The notes under the pieces were generated by a model that worked only from the letters and a program-made list of their open reading frames with translations, was not told where the DNA came from and searched no databases. Positions 55,601-64,000 of a DNA stretch of 64,000 bases are shown here, piece after piece (within the stretch, counting starts at the first letter, position 1; each line of letters opens with the position of its first letter). Position numbers and translations under genes: made by a program. Origin of the DNA: Plectrocnemia conspersa (taxonomy: Eukaryota > Arthropoda > Insecta > Trichoptera > Polycentropodidae); NCBI GenBank assembly GCA_009617715.1, contig VTFK01000283.1:62001-126000 (forward strand). The letters are read 5' to 3'.

Positions 55601-55733
55601 TCAGCCTGAGCTCTTGGTAGTCGTCTTAGAGCAGCAGCTACATCCGGCTCCGTTATCTCGCGTCCGGCTTGGAACGGAGCTGCGAGTTGGGCTAGTCCGG
55701 CTGCTATGAGCCATTCTGCTTCTTGTTCTCCTT
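52445..55733 (-). CDS. conu: RhoGAP protein, ARHGAP18/28 (conundrum) type, 5' end missing
   Basis: Nine exons on the minus strand (55507-55733, 55317-55435, 55056-55249, 54883-54994, 53848-54167, 53605-53771, 53352-53529, 53096-53279, 52445-52628) join in frame into about 560 residues plus TAA. The product is a GTPase-activating protein for Rho-family GTPases; Drosophila Conundrum is known as a Rho1 GAP that binds Moesin at the cell cortex. Visible: an N-terminal helical stretch (EAEWLIAAGLAQL, then RPDIRDVFRDLE) that resembles the ARHGAP18/28 upstream region, a Ser/Pro linker, a basic KRKPHKRKKK stretch, and a RhoGAP domain from about residue 325 to 510. The arginine finger lies in GILRVAG (Arg codon 53626-53628) and the motif NKMTEHNVAMIIAPTLF is present. 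The first coding exon(s) are missing. Orthology is inferred from the upstream region plus the GAP domain. Confidence 0.85.
53096..53279 (-). CDS. conu: conu-like exon, RhoGAP C-terminal part
   Basis: The acceptor TTTATAG and donor GTATTT-like bound 184 bases. It encodes RALNLLVLLMPFEHRATLLE and NKMTEHNVAMIIAPTLFPP; the NKM(T/S)xxNxAxxxxPxL motif is conserved in RhoGAP domains. Confidence 0.88.
53352..53529 (-). CDS. conu: conu-like exon, RhoGAP middle part
   Basis: The acceptor TATATTTTAG precedes GTTGAATCT. It encodes VESLCNEIERN and HDIAATLKKFLRELPQPILT, the latter being the hallmark K-x-x-L-R-E-L-P-x-P-(L/I) signature of RhoGAP domains. Its donor is GCAAGT rather than GT, as required to keep frame with the next exon. 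Confidence 0.88.
53605..53771 (-). CDS. conu: conu-like exon, RhoGAP N-terminal part with arginine finger
   Basis: The acceptor ATATTATAG precedes AAAACAACG and the donor is GTCTGT. It encodes VFGVSLLTLI, the start of the RhoGAP fold, and CEEGILRVAG with the catalytic arginine at 53626-53628. The usual family motif is G-(I/L)-(F/Y)-R-x-(S/P)-G; here Leu and Ala are mild variants, and the arginine is retained. Confidence 0.87.
53848..54167 (-). CDS. conu: conu-like exon leading into the RhoGAP domain
   Basis: The acceptor ATATTGCAG and donor GTTATT bound 320 bases. It encodes a Ser-rich start, then DHFIIDEVWPEDGV, a leucine-rich helix LLENQLKKLMPLLWLDLTTL and a basic PFQKRKPHKRKKK stretch just before the GAP domain. 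Confidence 0.8.
54883..54994 (-). CDS. conu: conu-like exon, short conserved segment
   Basis: The acceptor GTTACAG precedes AGGGTATTG and the donor is GTAAGA. It encodes EGIELLGYQRFGTIQGPRLG and ends NDNDILK-like. The GYQRFGTI segment is compact and low in serine, unlike the flanking linker, which suggests a conserved structural element. Confidence 0.78.
55056..55249 (-). CDS. conu: conu-like exon, linker with helical end
   Basis: The acceptor is TTTATTAG and the donor GTACAT. It encodes SYPMSKQSLYRTPSAPL and then HFIQVPVHELFKSSELHW. It joins exons on both sides by split codons. The last part may correspond to a conserved patch before the GAP domain. Confidence 0.78.
55317..55435 (-). CDS. 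conu: conu-like exon, Ser/Pro linker
   Basis: The acceptor (GATAG) precedes AACTCAAGTGG and the donor is GTAATA. It encodes a Ser/Pro-rich linker (SATPDSLDSLPSGSSGSPP), which is probably disordered. It ends with two bases of an Ile codon that the next exon completes. Confidence 0.75.
55507..55733 (-). CDS. conu: conu-like exon, ARHGAP18/28 upstream region
   Basis: On the minus strand the acceptor TTTTCAG precedes AAGGAGAACAAG and the donor GTAAGT follows 55507. It encodes a helical region with EAEWLIAAGLAQLAAPF and an Arg-rich stretch ending in DIRDVFRDLE, the segment upstream of RhoGAP in ARHGAP18-like proteins. It begins inside a codon, so earlier exons exist. Confidence 0.8.
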
Positions 55734-58700
55734 CTGAAAATTAATAAAAAAGCAACTTATAATCCATTGTTGTGATACAGATTAATGTGTGGCAAAACAA
55801 ACCGAATAAGCACTTTGGCCATAAACATAAAGCACCCATGTTTACAGTTTTTCAACATGGTTAAAGCCATCTTGTAAAGCTTTTGTGTGATAGCCTATTC
55901 ATTATGTTGTTAATCAGTGTTTAAAATGAGCGTGTGATTCGCGGCCACTCCCAACGTTCACCAGGTACAGATGAACATATGACTGGGAGTGATAATTGAA
56001 CCAGAAGAGTTGATTTCGGGATAAGACAGGGTCGTATTGGGTTTAGATTATTTTATTAAAAATATATATAATTATAACCATTGCTTTTTGATTAAGATTT
56101 AGGTAAAATTATGTATGAATGCAGTAGGAAGTGTATCCTGCGACAGACTCTCCAAATAGTTATTAACGCTACAAAAATATTTTTTTCAGTCAAATATTAT
56201 TCAATGGATTTAAATATAAATTAGAAAGAAATTTTTTGACTTATCTATCGTTTGTATAATACTAAGATTTATTATGTAAGAGATTTATAGATCATATTTT
56301 TAATCTATCCAATATATTTTCAAATTACATTTAATAATGAATTTATTAAAAATATGTAAATGGCACATTCAATAAGTGTTAATTTTATACGATTCTCGAG
56401 AAAACTCATGTTTTAATTTTATCTATAAAAATAAATTGCATTTCTATTAATAAACAATGATCACTCGTAAAACGTCGATTATAGTAATTTATCGTATTTC
56501 TACATTAAAATTAATATTTATTTATTATTTATATTATAATGAAGCATTTAAATTAAGGCACTACATACTATAGTAATAAAATATTTAAGAACAGAAATTG
56601 AAGCAATGTCTAATTAGAAAGTTATCTAATTTCCTTTATCTCTAGATCTTAAGATCTTGAATTGGATTAATCTAGTTAATGTGTGTTGATTTCTCAATGA
56701 GTTAAAATAATGTGTTAGATCTAAGGGGCAAAAATATTGCGTTTTATGAATAAAATATCGACATTAAATTTTACTTTTTAAATATTCTTAAAATGTTGCG
56801 AATGTAAAAAATGGAACATACACTCCCTGCCTGAATTTTATTTTTGAAGTATATGGAAAGTTTTCGTGATTATTATTGTTTCGAACGCGAAGTGGTGCAA
56901 GCGTGAAGACATTCAATCATTTGTTTTCGTTAAATCTGATTTTATTATTAGCAAAAATCTTTATTTTAATTTAAAAATAATTATAATTTTCTATATTTTT
57001 TAATTCCGTACTGATTTTTATAATAAATTTTTATTTGCATAACTTTCATATTATTGAATCAATATACTTAAAAGCAAAATTAGGCTGTGAATCAATTTAT
57101 AAGCATTATATAAATCATGAAAAAGTACAGCAATACCGCGATTTCATATTTAAAACGTGAATATTTTTATCTAAACATATTTTAAAATACAGACGAGAAG
57201 ATCCATCTCTGTGCAGCGAGAATGAGAAAGGGAAAGTCTATTTTTACACTCGTGAGTCAAATGGCACAGACTCATCCTGCAAAAACTGTCTGCACTTTCA
57301 GGATGTAACAATATTTGTGAAACTGTGTTTACTCACTCGAGAAGCACATGCTCTCTTCAAAGAATAAATACTATTTAGATTATAATAATTATTTTTTACG
57401 CTACACACACATGCATATTTTAATATCAGATTTCGTACAAAAAATATGTACATATATCGACTTACGAATTACGGTACTTGAGTGTTATGAAATGGCTCAT
57501 GAACATATTTTATTATACCGATCGAACAGGTTAGAGTTGCGAGAAGAAACAGGTACTATTTTATACTCAAAAAAATGATCAAACTTGATATTGAGTTAAA
57601 GTTTTAAACAAAAAAATGGCACGCTTTGATACTATAATACGAAAAAATATGTGAAGAAACAAGGAAGTCAATCTTAAAGTTAATTATGAGAAGCAATAAA
57701 TGTCACGTTTTATTTTAGTCATTCATGGTCATGTTTAGTGTAAAAATATATTTATGAAATGGATTTTATATCTATACTAATATAAATACAAGTTTTTCAG
57801 ATCATGGTTATGCTTAGTTTAATCGTAGGTTAGCCTATGTATATGTATTCAGGCGAAGAAAAAATAAGTTAGTAAATAGTATTGCGATCGAAAAATGTCA
57901 TCATAGATTGTTTTAATGTAGAAATCACACAAGTACACATTACAAAAAATGGAGAGCTACTATTTCGCCAATAATTTAGATTCAATCAATTGACACCTTT
58001 CGAGAACATATTAACAAATTGAACGGCCACGATTGTGCATGTCAATTTGAAGGACTACTACTTTCATTCTGTTTGTACCTAGTTATTGACACATTGCATG
58101 TAGTGAATGAAACATAGTACAAAGCAATTAAATTTTAACTTTAAAGTAGTAATAATCTATTTCAACATAGATATATTATACTAAGCTTTGATGTGTAAAA
58201 TAAAAATAAAATAGTATTCAGAAAAAATAATTTGCATTGCTACGCATTTGAAGTGTAATGCCGATTGTTTTGAAGATCTATACATCACAGATCATCAAAA
58301 GTCACTGAGATCGGTAAGAGAAAAAATATGAAAAACTAGACATTAAATATCCGCTATAATAAAAATGATTGGTGAACGTTTAAAGTAAATTAGTAAATGT
58401 AGATAACGTATAAATAAAAATATTTGGGAGCTAAAAGCCAATGACATAATTTTAAACAAGTCAAAACCATATCAAGACCAAATATTAACGGCAGTACTTT
58501 AGAAGAACTTTAAGATAGGTTAGGAATACATAAATGTGCATAAGAAGGTCGACAGATATGCATTAAGTTAATAAAAAGAGACTCGAAATATGTTCATTAC
58601 CTTGAAACATAAAAAAGATGGAGAGGAGAATATGATTTTTTAAAATCATTTTAGTAAATATATTCTTAGCTAGATTGCTAAATAAATACGCTACAGTAAA

Positions 58701-59095
58701 TACACAGCGCTTGAAATGACAAAAAGTACAAATTTGTGCACACTTATTCAAAGTGTTAACCCATTGATTACCAAAGTCCGGTATATTGACTTTTGTTATG
58801 TTGATGATATTTACCAGATCTGATGTTATAATAAGATAATAATTGAACACTTAATGGTATATGGTTAAGGAGAAAAAAATATTATGTAAAACATTGATGT
58901 TTGTATAGTCGTTTTAAAAGCTTGGCAATCAGTGTTAAAATGCCAGACCAAGTAAAAAAGGTTAAATGATCACCATTAACAGAAGCGCTCAAAAATAGTA
59001 GTAAATAAATCCAGTCCAGTGATTTTTATCACCGAAATTAGTCAAATAAGATTTATTACAATAACTGATTTATTAGGTTTCTTGAATCTTTCAAG
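55734..59095. other. upstream of the conu-like exons, no further exon recognised
   Basis: The missing 5' exon(s) of the RhoGAP gene should lie here or beyond, but I found no minus-strand segment with matching splice sites and family-like translation. Balanced patches at 55930-56040 and 57180-57320 are the only non-AT-rich candidates. Confidence 0.4.
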
Positions 59096-59360
59096 TGTGG
59101 CGACCACACATATAGGCACATTTAAAAGGGCGATTGTCTCATTGTTAATGACCGTAACCAAAAAAGTTCATTCCTTAACAATGAGACAAACATCATGGCA
59201 CAAGAGGGATTTCTTTTGACCACACACAACACGGGTCGTTAAGAGAATCCCTTTTGTGACAAAACGGTACGACCGCAATCAATCACCACAATGCAAACCC
59301 TTTCCGAAGAATTCAAAAGTCTGGAGCCAAGCAAAAAACTCGCTTTCAAAATACACATCG
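59096..59360 (+). mobile_element. LTR-like repeat, truncated second copy
   Basis: It starts TGTGGCGACCACACATATAG and follows the complement of 19174-18915 closely, including the TTGTCTCATTGTTAATGA hairpin arm and GACAAAACGGTACG. It stops near 59360. Confidence 0.65.
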
Positions 59361-62084
59361 CTTTTAAAAGACATATTTTGCTTTCATTCATGATCTGAAC
59401 TTGAACATAGCATATTTATAAATCCGTTCTAACATATTTTGAGCAGTGTAACATATTCAATAAAAATTGCATTCGCTTTTTGACCTTCGCTTGAATCACT
59501 GTTTTTCAGCATTCAAAGGACATAACGATCAATTTGCAATACTTAAGAATACGAGTTAAAGTTGTTTACTAAAAATTTTGCTCATTTGAAAGTGGTCAAG
59601 GCTTTGTGTTGACTAATGGCAATTTACTTTAGACTGTCTCTATCTACTATCGATCGCAATTGCGAACTTATTTCAATGCTCATCATTGTCGTCGACATTT
59701 AATGTTTAAAAACGAATTAATCATTTTACAGTCCCTTAAACATCGCAAGTAAATGTTTCTATATGATAAAAATATAAAACGTCCTAGGGCATTAAGGAGA
59801 GCAGTGAGTATCGAAGAGAAAGAAGTTTCTTGTAATATTTTTATATAACGCAATTTAATGCTTAAGCACATTACACGGACCACAAAAAAACAGATCCAGT
59901 TCATTTCGCCCATAAAAAGAGCTAAATCGCTTCGGCGTTCATCGCTTGTATGCAAATTAATGGCCACGCTGCGATTACACGGTCATTAATCGACTTCTTA
60001 GACTGCCAAATTATGAAAATTACTGCTGGCACTTGCGAAATCAACCGATAAACGACCGAAACAACGGTAAGGTGATTTTCGTCCGTCTGAATCGGCAAAA
60101 CTACTACTGCCCTATAATCTTTGATTTTTGTTTTTGAACTAGTTAGATTGTGCTTCTTCCGACATACTTCTAATATAGATCGCGATCATGAGTGTACTGT
60201 AATGCTCGTCATTGTCACAATAAAATTTTGATGTTTTTTTTATATTTATTTGTGATAAACTCCAGCTATTCAGATTTATTAGATATTATTAATTAGCACA
60301 CAGCCAAAGCAGGAATTAACAGTTTTGATGTTTCCATCATTGCCAAAAAATTTCGAATGAGTAAATCACACATTATTGCCAAATCGCTACAGGTGAGTAG
60401 CCGGTTTCGAAATCCTGTTCTGGTTGTACATATGCACATATCACACATTATGTTCGCATGTCCATTGACAATTCAGCAAAATGTCAAGGATGCAAAGCGG
60501 CGAAGAGAGGAGAGATTAATTATTCGCCGTCGGTGCTCTTGTGTAATTGGATATGGCGATTTATGATAATTAAATGCACAATAACGCGTTTCGTTGCGGT
60601 CGGCAAACGTGCGTTTTAGGCGAGATGGAGATAACCGAAAATCTTGCATAACTAATACACACGTTGCGAATGCTTATGAAAGCGTCTTGATTAATGCTGC
60701 GATTAGACTTAATTAAATTTACTGCATTAGATTATCTAAACAGTGTCGAATTATTATGTTTAATATGCAATCCACAATATTTCAAAAGAGTTGTGAAACT
60801 GCTGGTTTAATCATTGAGTTTAAGCCGTACTATAATTTACGCTTTAAAATAATAATATAAGCAAAAAATAAGTCGTTTTTTAAGATGACTCTTTTTTAAA
60901 GATGCATTGTTAAATAAATTAACTTTTTATTCTTCGATATAAAAGATATAAAAAATAACCGGTTATCTGCAGCACAAAGCGTAAATGTATTGATTATACA
61001 TGGTTATCTTAAACCTAGAAGATCTTTGATATTAACACTGAAGAGCAATGATTGTATTTACCTAAAATATACAAGCATAATGTTAGTGTGATCATAATAT
61101 CGTATTAGTTTAATAATAAAAAAATTGTATGATATATGAATAAAGATTAATTTCAAAAAAATTAAAATATTTTTTAAATGTGATATCAAACATGCGGTAA
61201 GATCGCAATACGCACGATCGTTTTCTAAGGCAAAAAACTTAAGCTTGGCAAATATATAATATTACAAAAGAAAAATGCGCGATTCCCTTCAGTATTATTG
61301 GGGTTTTAAAAATAGCATTTAACATGATTAATGTATATCTTATATGTCTGACAGTTGTCAGGCGTATCACACAGTGATACTGTAGTGGTTTCAATCCCCT
61401 GCACAATTTGTTATAATTTAGAGGTAATTCTAACGACTATTTCGAGAAAAAAAATATGTTTTGAAATTAAGGCACCCATAGTATTTTTCACAACAATGGA
61501 AGAAAAATCTTGTGGTCAAGCAATTTCGTTAATAATTGGAAATATTACATACTTGAGACGGTTATCACTTATAAGTACCGTAACGAAAAATTAGTCTTTG
61601 TTTGGAAAGGACGCGTGCTAGACAATATATTTTACCCTGCATACATAACTATTCTTTCGATTCTTTGCTTATCGATCGCCTGAGTTTTCGAGTCACATTT
61701 CGTGGGTGTGTTCAAGATGTAATGCAGTTGACTCGCAAACATTCTCTTCTACGATTTGGCAGAGCTCTCATTAGACAGACAAGGAGATGCCAAGGAGTCA
61801 CAGTAGCAGACACGAGAGACATCAGTGGATTGTCCAGTGAGCCTCGCGAAAACACATCACTACAATCCCATCCGCTCTACCGAAATCACAGCTGACAATA
61901 ATACATCTCGACACGCCAGCTAACACTCTCTGAATGTTCACCTGCAATTTCCACTACACTGTCTGATAGCGGCAGCTACATTTCTTTATACGTATGTGTT
62001 TATATAATAAATTATAACTAGCTTTTATGGCGTTTATTTGCGACAATTTTTAAAAATAAAAATGCGTATCTAAATAGTGTCGTT
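59361..62084. other. no gene recognised
   Basis: Balanced patches occur at 59930-60110, 60350-60660 and 61600-61960, with short open frames that carry no known motif. They could be regulatory blocks or unrecognised exons. Confidence 0.4.
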
Positions 62085-63112
62085 ATGCCTGCATTAAACT
62101 CTCTGGAAATTGGCCAAGGTTGACCAAGGACGGAGGATATAGTGGGTTACTTCGGTAGAGTTCGGTTCTGTCCGCTCTAAAATTTATCGGAAGTTGTCCG
62201 AGGTTACCGAAAAGTGAGGGTAATTAAGTCGACTTGGCCAGCTTTGAGCGCTTCTGAACATTGTCGGCAAAAGGACCGAAGTCGGAGCGGTGAGATACGA
62301 GAGTGAGAGAAATAATGATATGATGTTTCGCAAACTGAGATAGAACGAGTAACTCGGTTCAATTTCGCTAAGCGCGTAGGCGTCCTATGGTCAACACGCA
62401 TGACGAGCGCTGCATCGTATCAAGTTATAATATCACATACTTATCGGGGACTTCAACAGACTCTTACTGACATTTTTAAATATTTTAGGGCACCAAAAGG
62501 GATTCATTATATTTTTGATAGTATATTCTTTTAACAGATATCGTTATTATATTTTTTTCATATAAAATTAAATAATTAAAAATAATTATTTTGTTAAAAA
62601 AAATGGTATTTTTTTTCATGTAAAATTTAATTAAAAAAAAATGATTTTGTTAAAAAAAATCGTTTCGAATATCCTTATGTATTTTCCTATATCGGTTTAT
62701 ATAAATGTCACACCATAACGAATTTTTATTTTGAATCGATGGCGACAAATTTTAGGATAATCACAGATGTGATGTTCGTATTCTGAAGTATCATTTTTAT
62801 GCCTTATGGCATTTTACAAAAGCCGACAAAGATTTGTGTAAATTGAATGTTTACGACCGAAAAGTTTTCACTGATATTATATTGGTGAGTGCCCACACAA
62901 ACTTTTATAATTATCGGTAGCGTAATTGTAATAATATGACAATTTAAAAATTGCGATTATTTGGCACATTTTTCGATCGCGCGCAAATATGCCAGCTGTA
63001 CGTGACAGAAGCCGCCGTCCGGACGGCATACGAAATTTGTGACAGTGTGGCCGCTACTCGGAAGTCAGCGACCTCGGCCGACTTCAGTTGTAACTTCGGT
63101 TCGGACAACTCG
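62085..63112 (-). mobile_element. repeat family R, copy C
   Basis: It is the reverse orientation of copy A. The GCCGTCCGGACGGC palindrome is intact (near 63015-63030) and the outer end reads CTCTCTGGAAATTGGCCAAG. A 50-60 bp AT-rich segment (62560-62680) is duplicated inside it. Its left terminal region in element orientation is partly missing. Confidence 0.72.
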
Positions 63113-64000
63113 TATAATATCACAACTCATATAATACGCGACATTTGTCATGGCTTGACGATAAACAATTACCGAAACACCTCTTCACAATGAATCTGAA
63201 TTAAATGTTAGAAATAGAGAATGATAAAAAAGGATATTAATAGATCTTATTTAAATTCGATACGGTTATTTGCTACACACAGCGGATTATTGATTTTGCT
63301 TCTAGAGATTTATGGCTGTGTTCCTCGTATTGCCCAACAGCATTTCACGACTGAGCATCTCGCGTCGAAAAGAAGCAGCAGAGGCTGTATACTTGTATAG
63401 AATGGGTGTTATTAAACTGTCAATTCCGCACTGAAATGGAAATTACTACGAAAGCGAAAGCACTCTTACATCGCACAGCCACAAGATATTCAATTCGGTG
63501 GAAGTTGAGCTTGGATGTTTAGCTCTACAAAGAGATGTTCCCACGCGCGTGGACCACAAAAGCGGGGAGGAGAGAGAGAGCATTCGGAGCTGTAAATAGG
63601 AGCGTTTAGCAACAAGAGCGCTGACACTCAAACAGCTGCCGTTCGACAAGCAAAATTCCCACGTCAAGTCGAGCTTGGTGCGTGGTGGTCGAACAATGGA
63701 ATTATTTCCAGATCGGAGGGAGAAAATCACTGAACAAGACGAGTGGCAGGAAATGGCATATCTGATTGCGGCACAACAATGGATATAGCAATTTTCTAAT
63801 CATATGCGATTCAAGGGCGCGATGCTTTATCGATGAGCATGCGAAGATGACCTTTTGAGTCTGCGGTGAAAATTTTATATTTCGCAAATACGCATGGATT
63901 GTGGTATTATCACGTCTAAAAAGCGTGTCTATATAAATGTACGAAGCTGTTTTTTTCTTATAAGGTGATGTAAACGCAGTTAATCGGTTAATAATTTCAT
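63113..64000. other. balanced-composition block at the window end, unassigned
   Basis: The segment 63290-63870 is clearly less AT-rich than average and has a GAGAGAGAG tract near 63570. It has no convincing exon. It may be a promoter or 5' region of a neighbouring gene. Confidence 0.35.

Noticed and set aside
61340..61410. tRNA-like B-box (GGTTTCAATCCC)
   Set aside because: No A-box at the right distance and no cloverleaf pairing could be drawn.

Overview
This is a eukaryotic window, almost certainly from an insect nuclear genome. It is very AT-rich, its coding capacity is split into short exons with GT-AG introns, and it is full of decayed transposable elements. I could not resolve the insect order. 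Two protein-coding genes are recognisable, both incomplete at their 5' ends. They converge on each other (stop codons at 47479 on the + strand and 52445 on the - strand).

Region 1-33940 has no exon I could recognise. It is either intergenic DNA or a giant 5' intron of the + strand gene. It holds LINE 3' ends, two short hAT-like MITEs (6022-6147, 16096-16365), tRNA-like SINE fragments, a 30-bp-stem hairpin (12589-12655), a GC-rich island (1330-1810), a large (TA)n microsatellite, an LTR-like repeat, and three of the four copies of a roughly 0.8-1.5 kb repeat family with inverted termini (25350-30126).

Region 33941-47479 (+ strand) holds seven phase-compatible exons of an SLC16-type monocarboxylate transporter, covering transmembrane segments 2 to 12 and a long cytosolic tail. 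Its first visible intron carries a complete 4867-bp MULE (Mutator-like) DNA transposon, 35353-40219. The element has an 8-bp target-site duplication, TIRs of more than 750 bp, arrays of C6/G6 runs at both ends, a transposase gene with a single in-frame stop, and a trapped hAT transposase fragment. A later intron carries a DUF4817-like transposase-domain relic.

Region 49750-51010 is a 5'-truncated LINE with a YADD reverse transcriptase. Region 52445-55733 (- strand) holds nine phase-compatible exons of the ARHGAP18/28-type RhoGAP (conundrum in Drosophila), with the arginine finger intact and one GC-AG intron. Region 55734-64000 has no recognised exon and should contain or lead to the missing 5' part of that gene. 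It also holds a second copy of the LTR-like repeat and a fourth repeat-family copy in reverse orientation.

The two host genes have no obvious functional link. The most unusual object is the chimeric MULE/hAT element inside the transporter intron.
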